A stretch of 64,000 nucleotides of DNA from Streptomyces fragilis (lineage in GTDB: Bacteria > Actinomycetota > Actinomycetes > Streptomycetales > Streptomycetaceae), in the NCBI RefSeq assembly GCF_003112515.1, contig NZ_BEVZ01000002.1, positions 1,550,001 to 1,614,000 on the forward strand, written 5' to 3'. Positions 53,673 to 62,354 of this stretch are shown here, piece by piece. The translations under genes were made by a program, and so were the position numbers. The notes below the pieces were generated by a model. It was not told where the DNA came from. It made no database searches and worked only from the letters and a program-made list of their open reading frames with translations. Numbering within the stretch: position 1 is the first letter of the stretch; every line of letters begins with the position of its first letter.

Positions 53673-54107
53673 ATGAGTGAAGAAGCCCTGCTCGCCCTGC
53701 TCTCCGAGGCCGCCGGCGGAGTGCTGGCGACCCTCAAGGCCGACGGGCGGCCGCAGTTGTCCAACGTCAACCACGCCTACTACCCCGAGGAACGCCTGCT
53801 GAGGATCTCCGTCACGGACGGCCGGGCCAAGACCCGCAACCTGCGCCGCGACCCGCGTGCCTCCTACCACGTGACCAGCGCCGACCGCTGGGCGTACACC
53901 GTGGCGGAGGGCACCGCCGAGCTGAGCCCGGTGGCCGAGGACCCCGAGGACGCGACGGTGGAGGAGCTGGTACGGCTCTACCGGGACGTCGCCGGGGAGC
54001 ACCCGGACTGGGACGACTACCGGGCGGCGATGGTGCGCGACCGCCGCCTGGTGCTGCGGCTGCGTGTGGAGCGCGTGTACGGGATACCCAAGGGCGCCCT
54101 GGGATGA
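53673..54107 (+). CDS. PPOX-class F420-dependent oxidoreductase
   Basis: 144 residues. GVLATLKADGRPQLSNVNHAYYPEERLLRISVTDGRAKTRNLRRDPRASYHVTSADRWAYTVAEGTAEL is almost a textbook member of the actinobacterial split-barrel F420 family, as is the C-terminal DDYRAAMVRDRRLVLRLRVERVYG. It should bind F420 and reduce small ketones or enones. The gene stands alone between a divergent esterase gene and a convergent phosphatase gene. Confidence 0.9.
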   Translation: MSEEALLALLSEAAGGVLATLKADGRPQLSNVNHAYYPEERLLRISVTDGRAKTRNLRRDPRASYHVTSADRWAYTVAEGTAELSPVAEDPEDATVEELVRLYRDVAGEHPDWDDYRAAMVRDRRLVLRLRVERVYGIPKGALG

Positions 54108-54113
54108 CGGCGC

Positions 54114-54149
54114 GGGGGCCGGCCCGGGGCGACGCCCGGGCCGGTCCCC
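54114..54149. terminator. 15-bp hairpin between convergent genes
   Basis: GGGGGCCGGCCCGGG (54114-54128) pairs with 54135-54149, with one G-U pair, around six bases. It sits directly after the F420 oxidoreductase stop and touches the phosphatase stop codon on the other strand. Confidence 0.88.
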
Positions 54150-54757
54150 TAGAGCTCCGCGCCACCGGGCCGGGCGTTCCACACGGAGACGACCGGGCGG
54201 CCGTGCTCGGTGGACAGACGGCTGACGGTGCCGGTGAAGATCTGGAACAGCCGCCCGTCGGTCGCCGCGAGTCCCAGCCGGCGTGCCGTCAGGACGCGCA
54301 GGTAGTGGCCGTGGGCCACCAGCAGCACGTCGCCGTCGTCCGCCCGCAGCAGCGGCTCGACGCGGGCCAGCACCCGGTCCGCCCGCGCGCCGACCTCCTC
54401 CGGCAGCTCCCCGGGATGCCCGTCGGCCGAGGGCGGGCAGCCGTCGTCCCAGATGTTCCAGCCCGGCCGCTCCTGGCGGATCTCCTCCGTCATCAGTCCC
54501 TCGTACGCCCCGTACTCCCACTCGCGCAGGTCGGGATCGGCACGGGTGCCGGACAGGCCGGCCAGCCGGGCGGTGGTGACCGCGCGCAGCCGGGGACTGG
54601 TCAGCACCGCGGCCAGTCGCCGTCCGGCCAGCAGCGGGGCCACCGCCCGCGCCTCCTCCTCGCCGTGCGCGGTGAGCGGCAGGTCGGTGCGGCTGGTGTG
54701 GCGGCGCGCCGCGCTCCACTCGGTCTCGCCGTGCCGCAGCAGCAGAAGATCGCCCAC
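54149..54757 (-). CDS. Histidine phosphatase family protein
   Basis: 202 residues from a GTG at 54757. Catalytic LLLLRHGETEWS near the N-terminus and the second His in VLLVAHGHYLRVL, with the Arg and Glu of LREWEYGAYEGL, define a phosphoglycerate mutase-like phosphatase of the broad-specificity GpmB group. Substrate unknown. It is 12 bp from gnd on the same strand, downstream of it, and could be the last gene of the zwf operon. Confidence 0.9.
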   Translation of the reverse strand: MGDLLLLRHGETEWSAARRHTSRTDLPLTAHGEEEARAVAPLLAGRRLAAVLTSPRLRAVTTARLAGLSGTRADPDLREWEYGAYEGLMTEEIRQERPGWNIWDDGCPPSADGHPGELPEEVGARADRVLARVEPLLRADDGDVLLVAHGHYLRVLTARRLGLAATDGRLFQIFTGTVSRLSTEHGRPVVSVWNARPGGAEL

Positions 54758-54769
54758 AGTCGGCCCCGG

Positions 54770-55663
54770 CTACCGCGCCGCCGAGGGACCGGCCGCCTCG
54801 ACGGCGTGGCCGCCGAACTGGTTGCGCAGGGCGGCGATCATCTTCATCTGCGGGGAGTCCTCCTGGCGGGAGGCGAAGCGGGCGAAGAGGGAGGCGGTGA
54901 TGGCGGGCAGCGGGACGGCGTTGTCGATGGCCGCCTCGACCGTCCAGCGGCCCTCGCCGGAGTCCTGGGCGAAGCCGCGGAGCTTGTCCAGGTGCTCGTC
55001 CTCGTCGAGGGCGTTGACGGCCAGGTCCAGGAGCCAGGAGCGGATGACGGTGCCCTCGCGCCAGGAGCGGAAGATCTCCCGGACGTCGGTGACGGAGTCG
55101 ACGGCCTCCAGCAGCTCCCAGCCCTCGGCGTAGGCCTGCATCATGGCGTACTCGATGCCGTTGTGGACCATCTTCGCGAAGTGACCGGCGCCGACCTTGC
55201 CGGCGTGCACGGAGCCGAAGTCGCCCTCCGGCTTCAGCGCGTCCAGCACCGGCTGCACCTTGGCCACGTGCTCGGGCTCGCCGCCGTACATCAGCGCGTA
55301 ACCGTTCGCCAGGCCGTGCACACCGCCGGAGACGCCGCAGTCCACGAAGCCGATGCCCTTCTCGGCCAGCTCCGCGGCGTGCTTCTCGTCGTCCGTCCAC
55401 CGCGAGTTACCGCCGTCGACCACCACGTCACCGGCGTCGAGCAGACCCGAGAGCTCGTCGATCACGGACTGGGTCGGCGGGCCGGCCGGGACCATCACCC
55501 ACACCACGCGCGGCGCGGTCAGCGAGTCGGCCAGTTCGGCCAGGCTCGCCACGTCGGAGAGGCCGGGGTCGCGGTCGTACCCGATGACCTCGTGGCCGGC
55601 CCGGCGGATGCGCTCGCGCATGTTGCCGCCCATCTTTCCGAGACCGATGAGTCCGAGCTGCAT
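54770..55663 (-). CDS. gnd: 6-phosphogluconate dehydrogenase, short (YqeC/GndA) type
   Basis: 297 residues, as in the short actinobacterial type. The start ATG at 55663 fits the usual MQLGLIGLGKMGGNM; a GTG three codons upstream is possible. NADP/NAD motif GLGKMGGNM, the VVDGGNSRW and CGVSGGVHG signature, catalytic GAGHFAKMVHNGIEY. The second residue after the dinucleotide Gly motif (YDRDP) points to NAD rather than NADP. Produces ribulose-5-phosphate. Third in order after zwf and opcA. Confidence 0.93.
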   Translation of the reverse strand: MQLGLIGLGKMGGNMRERIRRAGHEVIGYDRDPGLSDVASLAELADSLTAPRVVWVMVPAGPPTQSVIDELSGLLDAGDVVVDGGNSRWTDDEKHAAELAEKGIGFVDCGVSGGVHGLANGYALMYGGEPEHVAKVQPVLDALKPEGDFGSVHAGKVGAGHFAKMVHNGIEYAMMQAYAEGWELLEAVDSVTDVREIFRSWREGTVIRSWLLDLAVNALDEDEHLDKLRGFAQDSGEGRWTVEAAIDNAVPLPAITASLFARFASRQEDSPQMKMIAALRNQFGGHAVEAAGPSAAR

Positions 55664-55720
55664 GTCGTTCACTTCTTCCTGTTGTTCGGGGGTTCGCAGG
55701 CCGCCGGACGGCTCCGGCCG

Positions 55721-56668
55721 TCAGACGGCTCCGGCGTCCGCGGCGGACCCGGACGTCGCCCCGGCGCCGCGCAGGGCGATCTCGTACATGTCGTCGGCGT
55801 CCAGGCGCCGCAGTTCCTCGGCGATCAGCTCCGAGGTCGGCCGGATCTTCAGGGCCAGGCTGCGCGGCGGCTGGCCGGGCAGGGTGAGCGTGGCGAGCGG
55901 GCCGTCCTCACGGACCACCGAGACGTCACCGCGGTCGGTCTCCAGCCGCACCGCGGTGATCGCCGGACCGGCGGACGGCCTGACCTCGCCGGAAACCTCC
56001 AGGCGGGCGCGCAGCCAGCGCAGCAGCAGTTCCGCGCTCGGATTGCCCGGCTCGGCCTCGACGGCCACCGAGCGCACCGGCGCGTGCTCCTGGTCCAGCG
56101 CGGCGGCGAGCGCCGAACGCCACAAGGTCAGCCGGGTCCACGCCAGGTCGGTGTCGCCCGGGGCGTACGCGGCGGCCCGCTTCTCCAGTTCGCCCAGCGG
56201 GTCGGGGCAGGCGTCCATGTCGGTGATCCGGCGCTGTGCCAGCGCGCCCAGCGGGTCCTCGGCCGGTTTGTCCGGGGCGTCCACCGGCCACCACACCACC
56301 ACCGGCGCGTCCGGCAGCAGCAGGGGCAGCACCACCGACTGCGCGTGGTCGCGCACCTCCCCGTAGAGCCTCAGCACCACCGTCTCGCCCGGCCCGGCGT
56401 CGGCCGCCAGCCGCACCTCGGCGTCCAGCCGCGAGTGGGTACGGTCGCGCGGGCTGCGCGGATGACGGCGGATCACCACCACCGTGCGGGAGGGGTGTTC
56501 CTGCGAGGCCTGCTGCGCCGCCCTCATGGCGTCGTAGGCGAACTCCTCGTCGATCACGACCACCATGGTCAGCACCATGCCGACGGCGGGCGTGCCCGAG
56601 GCCCTGCGGGCCTGGAGCAGTGCCTTGTTGACGTCTGTGGCCGTGGTGTCGTTGAGGTCCAGTTTCAT
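55721..56668 (-). CDS. opcA: Glucose-6-phosphate dehydrogenase assembly protein OpcA
   Basis: 315 residues. VWWPVDAPDKPAEDPLGALAQRRITDMD and LYGEVRDHAQSVVLPLLLPDAPVVVWWP are typical of OpcA, which is needed for assembly or full activity of Zwf in actinomycetes and cyanobacteria. The start overlaps the zwf stop by four bases (ATGA), so the two are made together. Confidence 0.94.
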   Translation of the reverse strand: MKLDLNDTTATDVNKALLQARRASGTPAVGMVLTMVVVIDEEFAYDAMRAAQQASQEHPSRTVVVIRRHPRSPRDRTHSRLDAEVRLAADAGPGETVVLRLYGEVRDHAQSVVLPLLLPDAPVVVWWPVDAPDKPAEDPLGALAQRRITDMDACPDPLGELEKRAAAYAPGDTDLAWTRLTLWRSALAAALDQEHAPVRSVAVEAEPGNPSAELLLRWLRARLEVSGEVRPSAGPAITAVRLETDRGDVSVVREDGPLATLTLPGQPPRSLALKIRPTSELIAEELRRLDADDMYEIALRGAGATSGSAADAGAV

Positions 56669-58254
56669 GGCCTGCGCCAGCTCCGTCCGTCTCGTGCGAG
56701 CATCTCGTCGGCCTCCGGGGGACCCCAGCTGCCCGCCGGGTACTTGGCCGGCACGCCGTGGGTGGCCCAGTACTCCTCGATCGGGTCCAGGATCCGCCAG
56801 GACTCCTCGACCTCCTCGGTGCGCGGGAACAGGTTGGCGTCGCCCAGCAGCACGTCCAGGATGAGCCGTTCGTAGGCCTCCGGGCTGGACTCGGTGAAGG
56901 ACTCGCCGTAGGCGAAGTCCATCGAGACGTCCCGGATCTCCATGGAGGTGCCCGGAACCTTGGAACCGAACCGCACCGTCATGCCCTCGTCCGGCTGGAC
57001 CCGGATCACGATCGCGTTGGAGCCGAGCTCCTCGGTCGCCGTCGAGTCGAACGGCGAGTACGGGGCGCGCTGGAAGACCACCGCGATCTCGGTGACCCGG
57101 CGGCCCAGCCGCTTGCCGGTGCGCAGGTAGAAGGGGACGCCCGCCCAGCGCCGGTTGTCGATCTCCAGCTTGATGGCGGCGTAGGTGTCCGTCATGGAGG
57201 ACGGGTCGATGCCGTCCTCCTCCAGGTAGCCCAGCACCCGCTCGCCGCCCTGCCAGCTCCCCGTGTACTGGGCGCGCACCGTGTGCTCGCCCAGGTCCTC
57301 CGGAAGCTTGACCGCCTTGAGGATCTTGAGCTTCTCGGTGAGTAGCGACTCGGCGTCGAAGGAGGCGGGCTCCTCCATCGCCGTCAGGGCCAGCAGCTGC
57401 AGCAGGTGGTTCTGGATCACGTCCCGAGCCGAGCCGATGCCGTCGTAGTAGCCGGCCCGCCCGCCGATGCCGATGTCCTCGGCCATCGTGATCTGCACGT
57501 GGTCCACGTAGGACCGGCTCCAGACGGGTTCGAACATCTGGTTCGCGAAGCGGAGCGCCAGGATGTTCTGGACGGTCTCCTTGCCGAGGTAGTGGTCGAT
57601 CCGGAACACCTGGTCGGGGGCGAAGACCTCGTGCACCAGCGCGTTCAGGGCCCGGGCGCTGGCCAGGCCGTGACCGAACGGCTTCTCGATCACCGCGCGC
57701 CGCCAGGAACCCGGGGGAGCCTCGGCCAGTCCGTGCTTCTCCAGCTGCTGCACCACCCGGGGGAAGAACCGGGGCGGCACCGACAGGTAGAAGGCGTAGT
57801 TGCCGCTGGTGCCGCGGGAGGTGTCCAGCTGCTCCACGGCCTCGCGCAGCTGCTCGAAGGCCTGGTCGTCGTCGAAGTCACCGGGGACGAAGTGCATGCC
57901 CTGGGCCAGCTGCTGCCAGACCTCCTCCCGGAAGGGGGTGCGCGCGTGCTGCTCCACGGCGTCGTGCACCACCTGGGCGAAGTCCTGGTCGGCCCACTCA
58001 CGCCGGGCGAAACCGACCAGCGAGAAACCCGGCGGCAGCAGTCCCCGGTTCGCGAGGTCGTACACCGCGGGCATCAGCTTCTTGCGGGACAGGTCGCCCG
58101 TGACGCCGAAGATGACGAGTCCGGACGGGCCCGCGATCCGGGGAAGCCGGCGGTCGCGGGGATCGCGCAACGGGTTGGCCCTGCCCAGGAGGGGGACGCC
58201 GGCCCCGAGCGGCGCGGCGCCCACCGTTCCGGTCGCTTCGGTCAATGTGATCAT
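56665..58254 (-). CDS. zwf: Glucose-6-phosphate 1-dehydrogenase
   Basis: 529 residues. NADP motif FGVTGDLSRKKLMPA; active site RIDHYLGKETVQN with the catalytic His; GVPFYLRTGKRL and the C-terminal YERLILDVLLGD. The N-terminus has about 45 extra residues before the domain. It feeds carbon into the oxidative pentose phosphate pathway, generating NADPH. First gene of zwf-opcA-gnd; divergent from the GH4 gene across 197 bp, which suggests joint control by sugar supply. Confidence 0.96.
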   Translation of the reverse strand: MITLTEATGTVGAAPLGAGVPLLGRANPLRDPRDRRLPRIAGPSGLVIFGVTGDLSRKKLMPAVYDLANRGLLPPGFSLVGFARREWADQDFAQVVHDAVEQHARTPFREEVWQQLAQGMHFVPGDFDDDQAFEQLREAVEQLDTSRGTSGNYAFYLSVPPRFFPRVVQQLEKHGLAEAPPGSWRRAVIEKPFGHGLASARALNALVHEVFAPDQVFRIDHYLGKETVQNILALRFANQMFEPVWSRSYVDHVQITMAEDIGIGGRAGYYDGIGSARDVIQNHLLQLLALTAMEEPASFDAESLLTEKLKILKAVKLPEDLGEHTVRAQYTGSWQGGERVLGYLEEDGIDPSSMTDTYAAIKLEIDNRRWAGVPFYLRTGKRLGRRVTEIAVVFQRAPYSPFDSTATEELGSNAIVIRVQPDEGMTVRFGSKVPGTSMEIRDVSMDFAYGESFTESSPEAYERLILDVLLGDANLFPRTEEVEESWRILDPIEEYWATHGVPAKYPAGSWGPPEADEMLARDGRSWRRP

Positions 58255-58451
58255 CTACTTTCTCGTCGGACGGGTGAGGGCCGAGTACCGCGCCCGGGGG
58301 CGGGCCATGCGGGCGCGGCGGCCTCCCGCACCATCCGGGCAGGTCGGAACGGGTTCGCCGGTCACCCCGGAAGGGGTTCCCGTCCTTGCGCCGCCCCACA
58401 CCGAGCCGGATCGGCCGTCCCTCCCACAGGTCCGCGCGTTAGGTTGGCGGA

Positions 58452-59789
58452 ATGAGGCTCACGATCATTGGTGGGGGCGGCTTCCGCGTGCCGCTCGTGT
58501 ACGGGGCGCTGCTGGCCGACCGGGCACCCGGGCGCGTCACCCGGGTGGTGCTGCACGACGTCGACGCGGAGCGGCTGGCCGCCGTCGGCCGGGTGCTGGC
58601 CGAACAGGCCCGGGAGGTGCCCGACGCGCCCGAGGTGGTCACCACCACCGACCTGGACGAGGCGCTGACCGGAGCGGACTTCGTCTTCTCGGCGATCCGG
58701 GTCGGCGGCCTCGAGGGCCGGGCCGCGGACGAGCGCGTCGCCCTGGCCGAGGGCGTCCTCGGCCAGGAGACCGTCGGCGCCGGCGGGATCGCCTTCGGAC
58801 TGCGCACCGTCCCCGTGGCGGTGGACCTGGCCCGCCGGGTGCGGCGCCTCGCCCCGGACGCCTGGGTCATCAACTTCACCAACCCGGCCGGCCTGGTCAC
58901 CGAGGCGATGTCCAGGACCCTCGGCGACCGGGTGATCGGCATCTGCGACTCCCCGGTGGGGCTCGGCCGCCGCCTCGCCAGGGTCCTCGGGGTCGACCCG
59001 GCCCGCGCCTTCGTCGACTACGCGGGGCTCAACCACCTCGGCTGGGTCCGGGCCCTGCGCGTCGACGGCCGCGACCTGCTGCCCGGGCTGCTCGCCGACC
59101 GCGGCCTGCTCGAGTCGTTCGAGGAGGGCCGGCTGTTCGGCGCCGACTGGCTGCAGTCGCTGGGCGCGATCCCCAACGAGTACCTGCACTACTACTACTT
59201 CAACCGGGAGACCGTCGACGCCTACCGGCGGGCCGAACGCACCCGCGGGGTCTTCCTGCGTGACCAGCAGGCCCGCTTCTACGCCGAGGCCGGCCGGCCC
59301 GGGGCGCCCGCCCTCGAGCTGTGGAACCGCACCCGCGCGGAGCGCGAGGCGACCTACATGGCGGAGAACCGGGACGCGGCGGGGGCCGGGGAACGCGAGG
59401 AGGAGGACCTCTCGGGCGGCTACGAGAAGGTGGCGCTCGCCCTGATGCGGGCGATCGCCCGCGACGAGCGGGCCACCCTGGTGCTCAACGTCCGCAACCG
59501 TGGCGCCCTGCCCGGACAGGACGACGACGCGGTGGTCGAGATCCCCTGCCTGGTGGACGCGAACGGCGCGCACCCGCGGGCCGCCGCCCCCCTGCCGCAG
59601 CACGCCGCCGCCCTGGTGGACGCGGTCAAGGCGGTGGAACGGGAAGTGATCACCGCCGCCCTGACGGGCTCACGGGCCGCCGCGGTGAAGGCGTTCGCGC
59701 TGCACCCGCTGATCGACTCGGTCACCGTCGCCCGGCGGCTGATGGACGGTTACCAGGAAACCCATCCGGGCCTCACCCGATTCGAGTGA
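58452..59789 (+). CDS. GH4 6-phospho-beta-glucosidase
   Basis: 445 residues. Rossmann NAD motif MRLTIIGGGGFRVPLVYGAL, FVFSAIRVGGLEGRAADER, FTNPAGLVTEAM, ICDSPVGLGRR (the metal-binding Cys) and YAGLNHLGWV (metal His) are the GH4 set; the enzyme uses NAD, Mn and an oxidation-elimination route. It should release glucose-6-phosphate from phosphorylated beta-glucosides, which zwf can then use. No PTS gene is nearby. TAGGTT at 58440-58445 is six bases before the ATG, perhaps a leaderless start. Confidence 0.93.
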   Translation: MRLTIIGGGGFRVPLVYGALLADRAPGRVTRVVLHDVDAERLAAVGRVLAEQAREVPDAPEVVTTTDLDEALTGADFVFSAIRVGGLEGRAADERVALAEGVLGQETVGAGGIAFGLRTVPVAVDLARRVRRLAPDAWVINFTNPAGLVTEAMSRTLGDRVIGICDSPVGLGRRLARVLGVDPARAFVDYAGLNHLGWVRALRVDGRDLLPGLLADRGLLESFEEGRLFGADWLQSLGAIPNEYLHYYYFNRETVDAYRRAERTRGVFLRDQQARFYAEAGRPGAPALELWNRTRAEREATYMAENRDAAGAGEREEEDLSGGYEKVALALMRAIARDERATLVLNVRNRGALPGQDDDAVVEIPCLVDANGAHPRAAAPLPQHAAALVDAVKAVEREVITAALTGSRAAAVKAFALHPLIDSVTVARRLMDGYQETHPGLTRFE

Positions 59790-59821
59790 GGCCCGGGTCC
59801 CCCCGTCATGGTGGGGCGGAC

Positions 59822-59846
59822 GGCCGCGCTCCCCCCGGGCGCGGCC
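59822..59846. terminator. 8-bp hairpin after the GH4 gene
   Basis: GGCCGCGC (59822-59829) pairs with 59839-59846 around nine bases. It is the first of two hairpins in this convergent gap. Confidence 0.65.
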
Positions 59847-59901
59847 ACCCGCCCCATCCCCCGCACCGTTAAGAGCGCCACGTACGCGGATTGATACACC
59901 T

Positions 59902-59922
59902 CCGCGGAAAAAAATTCCGCGG
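59902..59922. terminator. Hairpin with A-rich loop between convergent genes
   Basis: CCGCGGAA (59902-59909) and TTCCGCGG (59915-59922) pair around AAAAA. Stem and loop contain the longest A run seen in the window, odd in DNA of this composition. A terminator is likely; an operator is possible. Confidence 0.7.
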
Positions 59923-59987
59923 CCGTCCGCACGGACCCCGTCGGCGCCGGGCAGGCGCCGCCCGGAGGGCCGCCGACCGTGCCGTTC

Positions 59988-61133
59988 TCAGGCGGGCGCG
60001 GCCGCCGTCGTGGAGGGGGAGGAGGCCGCGACGGCCCCGGCGGCGGGCGGCGCGGCCTGCGCGGGGACCGTCACCGCCGCCGGCACGGCGTCCCCGTCGC
60101 GGGCGGGACCCGCCCCACGCAGGAGCTGCGGGGCCGCCACCACGGCGTAGTCGGCGCCCAGGAAGGGCGGCTCCAGGCTCCCCGGGTCCTCGCCCAGGGC
60201 CAGCCGGACCGCGGCCCAGGGAGCGTTGAGGCCGCACAGCGACAGCTGGTGCAGCCCGCCGGCCGGCCGCGTGTTGACGTCGAGAAGAACCGGTTCCTCA
60301 CGGAACTCCCGGAACTGGATGTTCGACAGGTGGTGCAGCCCGAACCGCTCGGCGACCAGGCGGGCCGGGGCGAGCCACCGCTCGTCCAGGGTGAACCCGC
60401 GACGCCGGCCGTTCTTGGTGCGGCCCACCGCCATCCGCACCCGGTCGTCCGTCCCGGTGAGGCAGTCCACCGAGACCTCCGGCTCCCGCAGCCTCGGCAT
60501 CACCAGCCAGTCGACCTCCTCGCCGCGGTCGCGCAGCGCGCCGAGCACCAGGTCCAGCGGGACGCGAGGGCTGGGGAAGCCGTCGAGCTGGTCCATCGAG
60601 AAGGGCTCCCGGGTGACGACCCGGTAGCCCACGCCGCCCGCGCCCGCGGCCGGCTTGAAGCATGCCTGGTGCCCGTCCGCCTCCAGCTTCTCCACGGCGG
60701 TGAGCAGTTCGTCCGCCGTGCGCACCCGGAACCACGGCGGGACCGGCACGCCGAGTTCGGCCACCCGTTCGTAGGCGGTCGCCTTGTCCTGGAAGGCGGC
60801 CACCCCCTCCGCGGTCGGCGCCAGCAGGGCCGTGCCCACCGCCTCGAACTCGGCGCGGTGGGCGACGACCGCCTCCTGGTGCAGCCGCGGCACGAACACG
60901 TCGATGCCGCGCCGCACGCACTGGTCCAGGGCGAACTCGGCGTACGCGGCGGGGGACAGGCCCTCGGGCTCCAGCGCCGCCGTGTCCGCAGCGGCGAGCA
61001 CCGGCGAGTCGGGGTCGCCGTGCGTGGCGTGGATCTCCACCGCCCGGTCCTGCGGATTTCTCCGCAGCTGTTCCATGAAGAAGACGTTCTCCGCGTACGT
61101 GCGGTTGAGCCAGACGCGTACGCGAGAGATCAT
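59988..61133 (-). CDS. ATP-grasp domain ligase-like protein
   Basis: 381 residues. QDKATAYERVAELGVPVPPWFRV, KPAAGAGGVGYRVVTRE and VLLDVNTRPAGGLHQLS are ATP-grasp motifs, ending in the Mg-binding Asn. The last 60 residues are Ala/Pro/Thr-rich and probably disordered. Such enzymes join a carboxylate to an amine, sulphur or phosphate group, and many sit in peptide natural product loci; here no partner is adjacent and the substrate is unknown. It is divergent from the Rieske gene. Confidence 0.87.
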   Translation of the reverse strand: MISRVRVWLNRTYAENVFFMEQLRRNPQDRAVEIHATHGDPDSPVLAAADTAALEPEGLSPAAYAEFALDQCVRRGIDVFVPRLHQEAVVAHRAEFEAVGTALLAPTAEGVAAFQDKATAYERVAELGVPVPPWFRVRTADELLTAVEKLEADGHQACFKPAAGAGGVGYRVVTREPFSMDQLDGFPSPRVPLDLVLGALRDRGEEVDWLVMPRLREPEVSVDCLTGTDDRVRMAVGRTKNGRRRGFTLDERWLAPARLVAERFGLHHLSNIQFREFREEPVLLDVNTRPAGGLHQLSLCGLNAPWAAVRLALGEDPGSLEPPFLGADYAVVAAPQLLRGAGPARDGDAVPAAVTVPAQAAPPAAGAVAASSPSTTAAAPA

Positions 61134-61389
61134 TCAGGCCGCCCTTCAGTGTGCGGGCACGGCGGAGCCGCCGGGCCCTGCCGGGGAACACGCGGGTAGG
61201 GACACCGGGCCGCGCGGGGAGCCGGGGGCCCGGTGCGGCGGTGTCGGGCCGATCATAGAGCTTCGCGGGACGCGTACCGCTACGGGCGTGTTACGGCTTC
61301 TCCTCCCGCGTGTCGTCCCCGTTCCGCGCGGTCCGCGCGAGTCGGCGCGATCCACGTTTCCTTCCCCGCGGGAGGGCTACTCGCGCGGC

Positions 61390-62334
61390 ATGACGACAAC
61401 CGAACGTGACGAGGCGTGCACGGGGCGTGGCGGGCCCGGACGGCTCCATGTGCTGCTGGACGGTCTGGAGCGGTGGGGCGGGACCGACCGGGCGGCGGAC
61501 GCCGTGCAGAAAGTGGTGAAAGCCGCGCCCCTGGGGCGCCGTGCCCGGGACCTGCTGCACGGGCTGCCGCTCGGCCATCCGCTGCACCCCGTACTGGTCC
61601 AGGTGCCGGTCGGCGCCTGGATGTCCTCGGCGGTGCTGGACCTGCTGCCCGGGCAGGAGAGGGCGACGCGGCGGCTCATCGGCGTGGGCCTCGCGGTGGC
61701 CGGACCGGCGGCGGTCGCCGGATGGGTGGACTGGTCCGACCTGCAACGCCAGCAGCGGCGGGTGGGGCTCCTGCACGCGGCGCTCAACAACGCCGCCGTC
61801 CTGCTGTACGCGGGGTCCTACGCGGCGCGGCGGAGCGGGCGCCAGGGGCTCGGCCGGGGACTGGCGGTGGCGGGACTGGCGGCCGTCTCGGCCGGCGGGG
61901 CGCTCGGCGGTCACCTCGCCTACCGGCAGGCCGCGGGAGCCAACCACGCCGAACAGGTGCCCCACCTGGTGCGGCCGGGCTGGCACCCCCTCGGCGGCGT
62001 GGCGGACCTGCCGATCGGACGGGCCGTCCGGCGGCAGGTCGACGACGTCCCGGTGATGGTGGTCCGGGTCGACGAGGACACCGTGCGGGTGCTCGCCGAG
62101 CACTGCAGCCACCTCGCGGGGCCGCTGTCGCAGGGGGAGATCGTCGACGGCTGCGTGCGGTGCCCCTGGCACGGGAGCGTGTTCCGGCTGGAGGACGGCT
62201 GGAACGTGCGAGGACCCGCCACGGCGCCCCAGCCCGCGTTCGACACGCGGGTGGTCGACGGGCGCCTGGAGGTCAGGCTGCGGGGGATCGCCCCCGGGAG
62301 CGAGGAGGAGGAAGAACCGGCGACGGCGGGCTGA
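61390..62334 (+). CDS. DUF2231 membrane protein with C-terminal Rieske domain
   Basis: 314 residues. About four membrane helices (residues 60-185; GHPLHPVLVQVPVGAWMSSAVLDLLPG has the DUF2231 HP motif) are followed by a Rieske iron-sulphur domain: EHCSHLAGPLSQG and CVRCPWHGSVFRLEDG supply the two Cys and two His ligands. It should be a membrane electron carrier or the ferredoxin part of an oxygenase system. The ligand pattern is Cys-x-His ... Cys-x2-His. It is the only redox membrane protein in the window. No partner oxidase gene is seen. Confidence 0.9.
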   Translation: MTTTERDEACTGRGGPGRLHVLLDGLERWGGTDRAADAVQKVVKAAPLGRRARDLLHGLPLGHPLHPVLVQVPVGAWMSSAVLDLLPGQERATRRLIGVGLAVAGPAAVAGWVDWSDLQRQQRRVGLLHAALNNAAVLLYAGSYAARRSGRQGLGRGLAVAGLAAVSAGGALGGHLAYRQAAGANHAEQVPHLVRPGWHPLGGVADLPIGRAVRRQVDDVPVMVVRVDEDTVRVLAEHCSHLAGPLSQGEIVDGCVRCPWHGSVFRLEDGWNVRGPATAPQPAFDTRVVDGRLEVRLRGIAPGSEEEEEPATAG

Positions 62335-62354
62335 GGAGCCTCGTCACCCCGTGT

